NCBI GenBank assembly: GCA_964525165.1
Contig: CAZGGG010000005.1
Span: forward strand, 1 to 64,000
From: JAWLFI01 sp964525165
GTDB lineage: Bacteria; Bacteroidota; Bacteroidia; Chitinophagales; Saprospiraceae
Direction: 5' to 3'
Length of the DNA stretch: 64,000 nt
Part shown: positions 54,587 through 63,611 of the stretch, piece after piece
How the letters are laid out: every line of letters starts with the position of its first letter
Numbering within the stretch: the stretch's first letter is position 1
Notes under the pieces: generated by a model
The model's input: only the letters and a program-made list of their open reading frames with translations
What the model was told of the DNA's origin: nothing
Database searches by the model: none
Position numbers and translations under genes: made by a program

Positions 54587-55951
54587 TTATTTTAATCCTT
54601 CCGGCATCCAGAAGGTCTTAGTATTGGTAAATTCTAAGAAACCATCGTCCCCTAATTCTCGACCATATCCGGATTGCTTAAACCCTCCAAATGGCAGACG
54701 TGGATCACTGCTTACTTTCTGATTGACACTGACCGTACCATAATCCAGATTACGAATGAATTGCTCTGCTATGGTTTTACGGCCAGTCCAGACAGAAGCA
54801 CCTAAACCATAAACAGTATCATTAGCCATATCCAAACATTCTTCTGCTGATTTGGCGGAAGCCATCACAGCAACAGGACCAAATAATTCTTCTTTCCAGG
54901 CAGGGCTGTCAAAAGAAGGGTTCTCAATAAACCCAGGATGAAATAATGCTCCTTCTTGTTGGGCTTCAATATGAATCTTTTCAGCCTTGGGAGCTGATTG
55001 TGACCATTGCTCCCATAAATGATCTGCTAAATCCGGCCTTGCCATGCAAGACAAATCGTAGGTACCCTCAAGTGGATTGCCGATACTCAATTGCTTTATT
55101 CGATCATACACAATGGTTCGTACCTTCTCGGCCACCGATTCTTGAACAATCAACCTTTTGGCTGCAATACAAGTTTGCCCCGTATTCGTGAAACGAGCAT
55201 CAATAAAGGTGTTTGCAGCTTCATCAATATTTGCATCATCTAAAATGATGAATGGATCATTACTGCCTAATTCCAAAACGATAGGAATTATTTTTTCTCC
55301 GGCTATAGCCGCAACAGCACTACCGGCACGAACCGAACCCGTTACGGCAACACCCCGCACCCAGAAATGGTCGATGACTGCAGGAACGTCTTCCGTAACA
55401 ATATTAATATTGGTGAAAACGTCCATTCCAACAGCCTCCCGAATCTGAGATTCGATCGCTTTTGCTGATCTGGGCACGTTTGGAGCATGCTTCAATAAAA
55501 CCCCATTACCCACCAACAAAGAAGGGATAGCATAGCGAAAAACCTGCCAAAAGGGATAATTCCATGGCATTATACCTAATACAATGCCTATAGGGTCTCT
55601 TCTTACACCTGCCTGATATCCATCAATAGAATTTGATGGGGCACTCAACAGCTCCTCAGCACGATCACAAAAGTGTTCTACAAGCCAAATACATTTCTCT
55701 ATCTCCGCAATACTTTGTTGAATCGGTTTCCCCATTTCTTCCGTCATAATGACCGCCAAATCTTGTTTATGACTTGTCAACTTACCGGAAATTTGACGAA
55801 CAAGTGCGACCCGTTCTGAGACAGGCCTATTTTTCCAAAGCTTAAATTGTACAACGAGTTGATGAGTTAATTCTATCGCATCTTCCTTTGTATGCAAAGG
55901 GAATTCTTGATAAAACTCGTTCGTGAAAGGATTCCTTGAGGTATAAATCAT
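54587..55951 (-). CDS. NAD(P)-dependent aldehyde dehydrogenase, succinate-semialdehyde type
   Basis: 454 aa. Motifs: GIVLGIMPWNYPFWQVFRYA, GSVRAGSAVAAIAGE, catalytic base Glu in VLELGSNDPFIIL, and nucleophile Cys in TGQTCIAAKRLIV. The SFGLGASVWTGRK-like and PFGGFKQSGYGRELG ends agree. The short N-terminus without the usual GKWV leader and the NPFTNEF start suggest the Sad/GabD-like group (succinate semialdehyde). Overlaps the lipoprotein gene by 4 bp. Confidence 0.9.
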   Translation of the reverse strand: MIYTSRNPFTNEFYQEFPLHTKEDAIELTHQLVVQFKLWKNRPVSERVALVRQISGKLTSHKQDLAVIMTEEMGKPIQQSIAEIEKCIWLVEHFCDRAEELLSAPSNSIDGYQAGVRRDPIGIVLGIMPWNYPFWQVFRYAIPSLLVGNGVLLKHAPNVPRSAKAIESQIREAVGMDVFTNINIVTEDVPAVIDHFWVRGVAVTGSVRAGSAVAAIAGEKIIPIVLELGSNDPFIILDDANIDEAANTFIDARFTNTGQTCIAAKRLIVQESVAEKVRTIVYDRIKQLSIGNPLEGTYDLSCMARPDLADHLWEQWSQSAPKAEKIHIEAQQEGALFHPGFIENPSFDSPAWKEELFGPVAVMASAKSAEECLDMANDTVYGLGASVWTGRKTIAEQFIRNLDYGTVSVNQKVSSDPRLPFGGFKQSGYGRELGDDGFLEFTNTKTFWMPEGLK

Positions 55952-57309
55952 TCGGATTCTAATCTAATATTTCTAAACTGATGGTTTGTATACTTGAGTA
56001 TCGTCACCATCGTATTCGTAATAGGTAACATGACTTGTCCATCAAGTGTTTGGAAATCTTCATTAGACAACCGGATAGGATACTTCAAAAAGGAATGGGA
56101 ACTGTTTTTGGGAAACTGAGTAAAACTCAAGCCTCTCCTATAAAGTTGATCGGCAACAAAGCAACCATGATCGTATCCCCTTAATCCAAAATCTCCCGGA
56201 AGCATTCCAAATTCATTCACAAATTGTGACTGGAAAGAGTGAAGATGAATACTATCAACTTCTACATTGCTTGCACTAGAAATGTATAATTCAAATTTTT
56301 CAAAGTAATCATACAAAAGATCGTATTGTTCCCAGGTAGGCATTCCATAAATAATAAATGAGTGATCTTCGATAAGAGATAGGCGAGATAAAAGACCGTG
56401 AATAAAGCCTTTGTTCCTTTCTTCAGGTATCAATACTACTTGCGTATCCTTTTCACTAAAGTATAAGGATAAATCCAACTCTTCAGAAAATTCAGGCACC
56501 CAAACAGTATGAAACCGCTTTTCTATGCCCAAGTCTTCTAACTGCTGTACCAAACAATCCACTTGATCCTGCCCACTACTGTCTACCAATACTGTTAATT
56601 CTTCAATAGAATAGTTTGATAGAATTTCAGAGATCAAAGCCTTACAGTGAAGAGCTCTGCCGGGACTTAGCTGAATGTAAAAAGGGCTTTGCAAAAGAGG
56701 GGCTTGAGGTAGCCAAGGCGATATATAAATCTTACCATACTCTAAAGACCAATCGGTGAGTTTATTGAGGGTTTCCTTACGGACACCTCCGATCATGACA
56801 TCAATCCTGTCATGATTTTCTAAAACATCTTGCTCCAGCAAATCACCATCCCAATCACCCGATGTATTGATGTATAACCGATAATTAAATCCGGTTGAAT
56901 CAGCATACGCCTCAAATGCCTTTCTCATACCGGCAGCATACTGAAGAAATCTTTGGTTCCAACTATTGATTAGATCTTTGGGTTCATCATCATTTTCTTC
57001 TTCTGATTCTTCTTCAATTGATTCCACAGGCATTAAGGGTAAAAACAGAGCTACGCCATATTGATCTTTGATTTTATATAACGGTTGAAGGTCGCTTGAA
57101 TCAATGGGTACAACCTCCGGTATTCTTTTCAAGCTATCGGTTATAGATTTCTCATCCTTTTGGTCCTCCTCTTTAGTCTCAACAGGAGGAGTTACCTTTT
57201 GCTCTTTTGGGGGTTCTGGCGCCTTAAGAACACTTCTAACGGGCGCCTTTTTGAAAACTCCGCAGGACCCTATTAAGATAATGAATAAGCCAAATAATAG
57301 ATACCTCAT
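55948..57309 (-). CDS. Lipoprotein with periplasmic-binding-protein type I fold
   Basis: 453 aa from the ATG at 57309 (the frame extends further but the lipobox only fits here). Lipobox IGSCG, then a Pro/Lys/Glu linker (to about 75) and a two-lobed domain resembling branched-chain amino-acid or LpoA-type binding proteins: YKIKDQYGVALFLPLMP, IDVMIGGVRKETLNKL, LRGYDHGCFVADQLYR near the end. No ABC transporter is adjacent; the gene sits 1 bp after guaA and is coupled to the aldehyde dehydrogenase. An LpoA-like role in cell-wall synthesis is one alternative. Confidence 0.78.
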   Translation of the reverse strand: MRYLLFGLFIILIGSCGVFKKAPVRSVLKAPEPPKEQKVTPPVETKEEDQKDEKSITDSLKRIPEVVPIDSSDLQPLYKIKDQYGVALFLPLMPVESIEEESEEENDDEPKDLINSWNQRFLQYAAGMRKAFEAYADSTGFNYRLYINTSGDWDGDLLEQDVLENHDRIDVMIGGVRKETLNKLTDWSLEYGKIYISPWLPQAPLLQSPFYIQLSPGRALHCKALISEILSNYSIEELTVLVDSSGQDQVDCLVQQLEDLGIEKRFHTVWVPEFSEELDLSLYFSEKDTQVVLIPEERNKGFIHGLLSRLSLIEDHSFIIYGMPTWEQYDLLYDYFEKFELYISSASNVEVDSIHLHSFQSQFVNEFGMLPGDFGLRGYDHGCFVADQLYRRGLSFTQFPKNSSHSFLKYPIRLSNEDFQTLDGQVMLPITNTMVTILKYTNHQFRNIRLESE

Positions 57310-57310
57310 T

Positions 57311-58846
57311 TTACTCCCATTCGATAGTTGAAGGTGGTTTGGTTGAAATGTCATACACAACACGATTAATACCTTTGACCTCATTGATAATTGTGCTGGA
57401 CACATCTGCTAAAAAATCATAAGGTAATTTACTCCACTCAGCGGTCATTCCATCTTTAGAATTAACGGCTCTGAGAGCCACAACGGATTCATACGTGCGC
57501 TCATCTCCCATCACACCAACGCTCTGAACAGGTAATAAAATTGTTCCCGCCTGCCAGACTTTATCATAAAGGTCGTATTCCTTTAACTTTTGAATGTATA
57601 TATGATCTGCTTCTTGCAATAATTGAACTTTATGCTCAGAAATATCACCTAAAATTCGAATCGCCAAGCCAGGCCCCGGGAAGGGGTGTCTCTGTAAGAT
57701 ATGATCCGGTAATCCAATAGAAGCTCCCACTTTTCTGACCTCATCTTTAAACAACATTCTTAAAGGCTCAACAATTTTCAAGTCCATCTTTTCCGGCAAG
57801 CCTCCTACATTGTGGTGAGATTTGATCGTTGCTGAAGGGCCATGGACTGAAATAGATTCGATAACATCAGGGTAAATAGTACCTTGCCCCAACCACTTTA
57901 TACCGGTTACTGCTTTAGCTTCTTCTTCAAATACCCTTATAAATGCATTCCCAATCCTCTTCCTTTTTGTTTCCGGATCACTGATCCCTGCAAGTTCAGA
58001 ATAAAAATAGTCCGTTCTGTCTATACCTTTGATATTCAAACCTAAATGCTCATATAAATCCAGCACTTCATTAAACTCATTCTTTCTTAACAATCCGTTA
58101 TTGATAAAAAAGCAATGAAGACGATCACCAATGGCTTTATGCAACAACATCGCTCCAACGGAGGAATCAACCCCTCCGGATAAAGCCATCAAAACATGAT
58201 CTTCCCCTATGGTCTCCCTCAGCTCAGCAATCGTCTCATCCACAAAAACGGCAGGGGTCCAATCAGCCTTGCAGCCTGCAACCTCAAACAGGAAGTTTCC
58301 AATGATTTCAGAACCTTGTTCTGAATGAGTGACTTCCGGATGAAACTGCAATCCATAAACAGGATGTGCATGGGAGACTGATTTATAACAAGCGATAGGT
58401 ATGTTTTTGGTACCCGCCAATATTTCGTATCCCTCCGGAATCTCAAGAATAGAATCGGCATGTGACATCCAGACTTGACTATGAGGATCAATATGCTTAA
58501 ATATGGGATCGTTCGTGTTTTTCACGTCTAATTCCGCCTTACCATATTCCCTTTTATTGGAAGCCTCCACTCGACCACCATTTTTATACGCTATGAGCTG
58601 AGCGCCATAACAAATAGAGAGGACCGGTATTTTCCCTAAGTATTTATCCAGATTAAGGTCTAATGCATCCTCCCCTCGGACAGAAAAAGGGCTTCCGGAA
58701 AGAATGACTGCTTGAATACCATCTTCTAAATCAGGATTCGAATGATAGGGTACGATCTCACAATAAACATTATGTTCACGTACTCTTCTGGCAATGAGTT
58801 GGGTGTATTGCGACCCAAAATCCAGAATAAGGACTTTTTGATTCAT
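57311..58846 (-). CDS. guaA: GMP synthase (glutamine-hydrolysing)
   Basis: 511 aa. XMP + Gln + ATP to GMP. Glutamine amidotransferase domain with Cys79 in LSICYGAQLIAY and His/Glu in LQFHPEVTH; ATP-pyrophosphatase motif MALSGGVDSSVGAMLLH; and a C-terminal dimerisation domain ending KPPSTIEWE. Complete. Lies between nusB (34 bp upstream) and the lipoprotein gene. Confidence 0.97.
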   Translation of the reverse strand: MNQKVLILDFGSQYTQLIARRVREHNVYCEIVPYHSNPDLEDGIQAVILSGSPFSVRGEDALDLNLDKYLGKIPVLSICYGAQLIAYKNGGRVEASNKREYGKAELDVKNTNDPIFKHIDPHSQVWMSHADSILEIPEGYEILAGTKNIPIACYKSVSHAHPVYGLQFHPEVTHSEQGSEIIGNFLFEVAGCKADWTPAVFVDETIAELRETIGEDHVLMALSGGVDSSVGAMLLHKAIGDRLHCFFINNGLLRKNEFNEVLDLYEHLGLNIKGIDRTDYFYSELAGISDPETKRKRIGNAFIRVFEEEAKAVTGIKWLGQGTIYPDVIESISVHGPSATIKSHHNVGGLPEKMDLKIVEPLRMLFKDEVRKVGASIGLPDHILQRHPFPGPGLAIRILGDISEHKVQLLQEADHIYIQKLKEYDLYDKVWQAGTILLPVQSVGVMGDERTYESVVALRAVNSKDGMTAEWSKLPYDFLADVSSTIINEVKGINRVVYDISTKPPSTIEWE

Positions 58847-58880
58847 TATCGAAGAATTGAATGGAGGCCAAATATAAGGA

Positions 58881-59820
58881 TTAGTCTATCAAACCCCGCC
58901 CGGACTTATTGATTCTTCCTGCTTTTTTCAATTCATTCATCACCTTATCCAGAATACCGTTGATAAACTCTTTTGATTTATCTGTAGAATAGTTTTTGAC
59001 CATTTCAACATATTCATTGATGGTCACTTTGATAGGGATACTGGGGAAGTAAAGTAATTCGGCAATGGCCATTTTCAGCGCAATGGTATCGATCAAAGCT
59101 AGACGATCCATATCCCAGTTTTCTAATACGGGTTTAATGATCTCTTCTAACTCTCCTTTTCTGGACTCTACCTTAAGAAATAACTCTTCACCAAACTCTT
59201 TTACAGTATCTGTAGGTGGGTAATGCTTATCGAAATAATCACCATCGATCGGTAATGCTTTGAGTGTTCTTTTCGCAGTTCCGATCACCAAAGATTTATC
59301 ATCAACCCAATTGGCATAAGCATCTTCCATGATTTCATTAAAGGTGTCGTGATTCTTTAAAAATCGCAACAAATCATGCAACTGAGCAATANNNNNNNNN
59401 NTTAGGTTCCCATTGCTTTTTTGTAACGTAGGGAAGATATGATTCAGTTTTGGCAAACTCTTTATACAATCTTTTGGTAAGATCCAGGTCGTAGCGTTCC
59501 TTGAAGTTCTTTTTCTTCGTATAAATCTGAAAATACTCATTCTTCCACAAGGAAGTCAAGGCAGGATTGTCATAAAGGATAGAGGAGAAATTGCGATCCT
59601 CATCAGAAGGCAGGTATTTCCCTTTTCTGTTTTCCAAATCTGCACGGGCATATGATGCTACATCTACCAATAAGTGCAGACTAAAGAGATACAAGTCAAA
59701 ACTTTCCTGAACTCTCTTTTTAAACATTTTCTGAGCGGCTGCAAGTGTCAGGCTCCCATCCTGTGATGAAGCATATAACGTTTGCATAACCTTTATTCGA
59801 ATATTCCTCCTACTGAGCAT
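58881..59820 (-). CDS. nusB: Transcription antitermination factor NusB, interrupted by a gap
   Basis: One gene split by the N run at 59392-59401. The start (59820) reads MLSRRNIRIKVMQTLYASSQ; the part after the gap carries the NusB domain: DRLALIDTIALKMAIAELLY, SIPIKVTINEYVEMVKNY, and SKEFINGILDKVMNEL. NusB pairs with NusE/S10 to prevent premature termination of rRNA operons. Bacteroidota forms are long (about 310 aa) with an extra N-terminal region (the 1-140 part here), so the size is normal. The 930 sequenced bases split 419/511 cannot be joined in one frame by 10 bases, so the real gap is a different length. Confidence 0.9.
59392..59401. other. Assembly gap (10 N) inside nusB
   Basis: Ten N placeholder. 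The frame left of it and the frame right of it differ unless the true length is 1 mod 3 different (for instance 9 or 12). Confidence 0.97.
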
Positions 59821-59879
59821 GCGCTTTTTTCATTCAGGGATCTTTGCCAAAAGTAAGCATTATCAGTGGACCCCAACAT

Positions 59880-61298
59880 TTATTTTATATAAACATTTTT
59901 AATTTCTTCATATGAAGGAATTTGTTTCCAGTGCCATTTCTTGACTAAAACCCCATCCTTCAATAGAACCAAGCCCGGATTGGAACGTACGATTGTTTTT
60001 AATAAAATATTATCGGCCTCATAAAAACGAGCAGGCACCTCTGCATAGTTTTTAAAGTCATACATAGCGTCAAAAGTCGACTTACCTACCATCACATAGG
60101 TGGTATATTGATCCTCATTTGCGGAAGCGAGAATAGGGTTGATCACTTCTTTATAAATGCTCACGAAGTCGTCGTCCCATGCTGCATTAACTTTGGTCCG
60201 CTCTTGCTCCACAATCTGATCTATTGCTTTTTCCACGCGCATCGTATCGGTATTCAAGCCAATAGTGTCCATTTTGTATAGGGTGTCTTGCTCCGTGATA
60301 TAATCATAGGACACTTCCCCCTTCAGATAATAAGAAACGACCATAAAGGAATAGCCTTGCTGCTGTAAAAGATCGTTGGCAACGTCATTTCCGTCTTCGT
60401 CAAATACAACAAAATCACTCAACTTAGTACGCTCCAATTCAGGCTCAGAATATTCATATTCTATCTCGTAAGACTCCGAAGGGTATTCTTTAAAGACCTT
60501 GAGGTATTCATTATATTCCATAGGTATGATTTTGCCACTAGACTTTTCGGTTAATGTCACGCCTTGTATGGAAACATTCGCCATGGCTTCTTCCTCTGCG
60601 CTTTTGCGCTCATATAAATTGCGTCCTTCAGTGAAAGGTCTGAAATCATAATCCGGAATATTCCATACATAATTGCTCATTCCATAAATGGTGAACAAAA
60701 GAGTGGCGCCGATCGTAATCGCATCTCGGATACCGGAGTTAAATAATTGATGTTGCTGCCTCCAAAGAAGGATGAATAAGAAAGATGGAATCAACAAAAA
60801 CAGATCCTTCAGAAAAGAAACTCTGGGTTCCAACTTGATAAAGTCACCAAAACACCCGCAGTCGGTCACACGCATGTTATTAGCATCATAAGCTTGCCAA
60901 GTTGAAAAATCAAAGAAATTGGCATCAGAAGGCACATAGCCTGTCAAAAAGGTAAAGCCTGTCAAAAAAGTGAAGAACACCACCAAAATCAAGAATAACC
61001 AAGACACCAACTTCCGTCTATGACCGATAATCAACATCAAACCTAAAAGCAACTCGAAAACCACCACAATAATCGAAAATGTATCAGCATACTTCGATAA
61101 GAAGGGAAATAGAGGCGCTAAAAAAGAAAGAAAGGTAGGCTCGAAGGTTAATTCAAACTGCTCAAAGTAATCTTGCATCTTGTAGGCCGTTCCTAAAGGA
61201 TCTACCACTTTTACGGCTCCTGAAACGATAAAGAGTACCCCAGCAAAATTTTGAAGGAAACTCAAGCCATAATTCTTGACATTTTTCATTCCATTCAA
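59880..61298 (-). CDS. DoxX-family membrane protein with thioredoxin-like C-terminal region
   Basis: 472 aa. The first part has DoxX/MauE-like helices: FAGVLFIVSGAVKVVDPLGT, FSIIVVVFELLLGLMLIIGH, and the DCGCFGDFIKLEP cysteine motif before another helix. The C-terminal ~180 residues (periplasmic) read like a thioredoxin-type domain without CXXC. This matches the Bacteroidota BT_3928-type family, role unknown but linked to membrane redox. Start is TTG at 61298 or ATG at 61289. A tiny protein gene lies just upstream beyond the gap. Confidence 0.85.
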   Translation of the reverse strand: MNGMKNVKNYGLSFLQNFAGVLFIVSGAVKVVDPLGTAYKMQDYFEQFELTFEPTFLSFLAPLFPFLSKYADTFSIIVVVFELLLGLMLIIGHRRKLVSWLFLILVVFFTFLTGFTFLTGYVPSDANFFDFSTWQAYDANNMRVTDCGCFGDFIKLEPRVSFLKDLFLLIPSFLFILLWRQQHQLFNSGIRDAITIGATLLFTIYGMSNYVWNIPDYDFRPFTEGRNLYERKSAEEEAMANVSIQGVTLTEKSSGKIIPMEYNEYLKVFKEYPSESYEIEYEYSEPELERTKLSDFVVFDEDGNDVANDLLQQQGYSFMVVSYYLKGEVSYDYITEQDTLYKMDTIGLNTDTMRVEKAIDQIVEQERTKVNAAWDDDFVSIYKEVINPILASANEDQYTTYVMVGKSTFDAMYDFKNYAEVPARFYEADNILLKTIVRSNPGLVLLKDGVLVKKWHWKQIPSYEEIKNVYIK

Positions 61299-61330
61299 AT
61301 TTTACTGACTAAATTTTTAAACTTCGTATT

Positions 61331-61340
61331 NNNNNNNNNN
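61331..61340. other. Assembly gap (10 N) between DoxX and the small protein
   Basis: Ten N placeholder. Left flank (about 61267-61290) and right flank (61341-61362) share a near-identical ATTCTTGAC(A/T)TTTTTCATTCC, suggesting the contigs truly overlap or a short repeat broke the assembly. Confidence 0.95.
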
Positions 61341-61430
61341 TTCTTGACTTTTTTCATTCCAAAGCCAAAGATCAATGTGAGTATGATCGCGACAATAGCT
61401 ACATACAATACTAATTCCCCTAAACTCATA
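61341..61430 (-). CDS. Small single-helix membrane protein, 3' end in gap
   Basis: Partial; at least 30 codons. Starts MSLGELVLYVAIVAIILTLI and continues FGFGMKKVKN into the gap. One transmembrane helix with a short basic tail. The ATG overlaps the TGA of the upstream DUF1599 gene (ATGA), a strong sign of a real translated gene. Too short to assign. If the gap flanks overlap, it may instead read directly into the DoxX gene start. Confidence 0.5.
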
Positions 61431-61977
61431 TCGATTCTTGTTTTTCTTCTAATCGGATTAGTGCAAATATCGAATAATTTATAATATCCATATAGTTGGC
61501 ATCCAAACCTTCAGAGACCAAAGTGGCACCTTTATTATCCTCTATTTGACGAATTCTCAATAATTTTTGAAGGATTAAATCAGTCAAACTACTGACCCGC
61601 ATATCTCTCCAGGCCTCTCCATAATCATGATTCTTCTTTATCATCAGTGAACGCACCTTATCTGCTTCCCGATCATAAGAATCTATAAGCAGGTCAGCAT
61701 CCATTCCCTCAAGCTTTGCAGAAGTTTCTGCCAATTGCAACAAGGCCATGATCCCATAATTGACCAATCCTATATACTCATTGACCACCCCTTCCTCAAT
61801 TTTTTGCTCTCCGTTTTCTTCAATACTTCGAATGCGCTGCGCTTTAATATACATTTGATCTGTCAGCGAGGAAGGCCTCAGGATCGTCCAGGCAGTGCCG
61901 TAATCCTGATTCTTCTTTTGAAATAGCTTTCGGCATCGCTTCAATTGTACATCGTATTGCTGTAAGGTCTTTTCCAC
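61426..61977 (-). CDS. DUF1599 protein with two tandem repeats
   Basis: 183 aa, cytoplasmic. Two copies of a ~64-residue unit, 20-83 and 113-176, offset by exactly 93 residues: KKNQDYGTAWTILRPSSLTD / KKNHDYGEAWRDMRVSSLTD, then IRSIEENG / IRQIEDNK and YGIMALLQL / YSIFALIRL. This is the DUF1599 (nucleotide modification-associated) family; function not established. The repeat with two DYG..W pairs suggests an internal dimer with two similar sites. First gene of the minus-strand run into DoxX and nusB. Confidence 0.88.
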   Translation of the reverse strand: MEKTLQQYDVQLKRCRKLFQKKNQDYGTAWTILRPSSLTDQMYIKAQRIRSIEENGEQKIEEGVVNEYIGLVNYGIMALLQLAETSAKLEGMDADLLIDSYDREADKVRSLMIKKNHDYGEAWRDMRVSSLTDLILQKLLRIRQIEDNKGATLVSEGLDANYMDIINYSIFALIRLEEKQESI

Positions 61978-62069
61978 GGGTATAATCTTTCCTTAGCGGT
62001 AAATTTCTTCATTATTTTGCAATTCATCCATTTTGGTGCCTCCTATTTCTCAAATGAAAAGTTAATCCA

Positions 62070-62945
62070 TTGTTATTTCTGATACTGGCCATTGTTTTCA
62101 ACACCCTCATCGGTCTTGTCTTTAGATACTTCAAAGACTGGAAAATTGAGTTGTTCCCGGCCATCGTCGTCAACTATTGGGTCTGTGTCTTGATAGGCAT
62201 CCTTTATTATCGGGAGGGTCTGTTTCATTCAGATATACTAGAGGCGAGTTGGTGGCCGTTTGCTTGGGGCATTGGAGCCATCTTCATTATTGGGTTCAAT
62301 TTCGTAGGGGCTGCCATTCGTTTCTTTGGGGTCACCTTCACGACGATTATGCAAAAAATAAGTTTAGTCCTTACAGCTTTGGTCGGATGGTGGTTTTTCA
62401 ATGAAAGTATGTCCCTATCCAAGGCGCTGGGTATTCTTTTGGCGGCATTTGCAGTGTGGCTCCTGAATTATGGCCCTTCTGATAAGGGTGAATTAAATAA
62501 AAATCGGTTGCCCTGGTATATTTGGTTGTTGCCGGCCGCAGTCTTATTGGTCAATGCGGGTATCGACAGCATTTTCCTCACCATGAATAAAATGGGCGTG
62601 TACTCAGGAGAAGACCTGAGAGTAGTCACCTATATGTTTGCCATTGCGGCTATTTTAGGCTCTTTAAGGCTGGTATTTTTATTAGGTAGAAATGCCACCA
62701 CATTCAGTTCGAGAGAACTAAAAGCTGGGCTTCTTTTAGGGGGCGTCAACTACTTCTCTATTCATTTTGTATTAGCCGCATTACACACGGGTTGGGAAGG
62801 TAGCATCTTCTACCCTATCCTCAATACCTCTATATTAAGTTGTACCGCCCTCGCAGCATATTTCTTATTCAAAGAACAACTTAGTATTCCGAAATGGATA
62901 GGTTTTGGCTTGGTGATCCTATCTATTTTCCTAATTTCAAGTTGA
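62070..62945 (+). CDS. EamA-like (DMT) permease
   Basis: 291 aa with about ten transmembrane helices in two five-helix halves, the drug/metabolite-transporter pattern: GAAIRFFGVTFTTIMQKISL with ALVGWWFFNESMSLSKALGI in the first half, and SILSCTALAAYFLFKEQLSI in the second. Substrate unknown. The start is TTG at 62070; an in-frame TGA at 62055 limits the frame. Ends 0 bp before the YigZ gene. Confidence 0.85.
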   Translation: MLFLILAIVFNTLIGLVFRYFKDWKIELFPAIVVNYWVCVLIGILYYREGLFHSDILEASWWPFAWGIGAIFIIGFNFVGAAIRFFGVTFTTIMQKISLVLTALVGWWFFNESMSLSKALGILLAAFAVWLLNYGPSDKGELNKNRLPWYIWLLPAAVLLVNAGIDSIFLTMNKMGVYSGEDLRVVTYMFAIAAILGSLRLVFLLGRNATTFSSRELKAGLLLGGVNYFSIHFVLAALHTGWEGSIFYPILNTSILSCTALAAYFLFKEQLSIPKWIGFGLVILSIFLISS

Positions 62946-63611
62946 ATGAGTGTACCCATAGTTCAATATCAAACATTAGCTTCAAATAGCGAAGGCTTAT
63001 ACAAGGAGAAAGGCTCTAAGTTTATCTCCTATGCATTTCCCGTAAGGGATGAAAATGAAGTCGAAAATGCCTTAGCAAAGGTAAAAGATATACATCCCAA
63101 AGCACGACATTTTTGCTATGCCTATCGCTTGGGCGCAGATGGCAAAGCCTTTCGGCAAAATGATGACGGAGAACCTTCAGGTACCGCTGGCAAACCCATA
63201 TATGGTCAATTACTCAGCTTCGATCTCACTAACTGCCTGGTCATTGTCGTAAGGTATTTTGGAGGTACGAAATTGGGAGCATCGGGACTCATAACGGCTT
63301 ATAAAACAGCTGCACAAGATGCCTTGGAACAGGCAACTATTATCACCAAATCCATACAGCAATTATTTGAAATAGAAATGGACTACGAACGCTTACCTAT
63401 GATGCTGGAAGCCATAAAAAATGCAGAGGTTACGATCATTGATAAGGTCTTTCAAGCTTCCGCAAAAATAGTGATCGCCATAGGCATAGATCAAATCCAA
63501 CGAGATTGGAATCAAATCGCTACACTTTTTGTAGGACATGATGCCGATCAGAAAGAATTAATGGAAAATCACGACATCAAAATCAATACCATGCAAAAAA
63601 GAGCGATATAA
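62946..63611 (+). CDS. yigZ: YigZ/IMPACT-family protein
   Basis: 221 aa of the UPF0029/IMPACT family: KEKGSKFISYAFPVRDENEV, HPKARHFCYAYRLG, RQNDDGEPSGTAGKPI, VRYFGGTKLGASGLITAYK, and a C-terminal ferredoxin-like half. Function uncertain; linked to ribosome and translation control in other bacteria. Its TAA overlaps the coaE ATG (TAATG), so coaE is likely coupled to it. Confidence 0.9.
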   Translation: MSVPIVQYQTLASNSEGLYKEKGSKFISYAFPVRDENEVENALAKVKDIHPKARHFCYAYRLGADGKAFRQNDDGEPSGTAGKPIYGQLLSFDLTNCLVIVVRYFGGTKLGASGLITAYKTAAQDALEQATIITKSIQQLFEIEMDYERLPMMLEAIKNAEVTIIDKVFQASAKIVIAIGIDQIQRDWNQIATLFVGHDADQKELMENHDIKINTMQKRAI

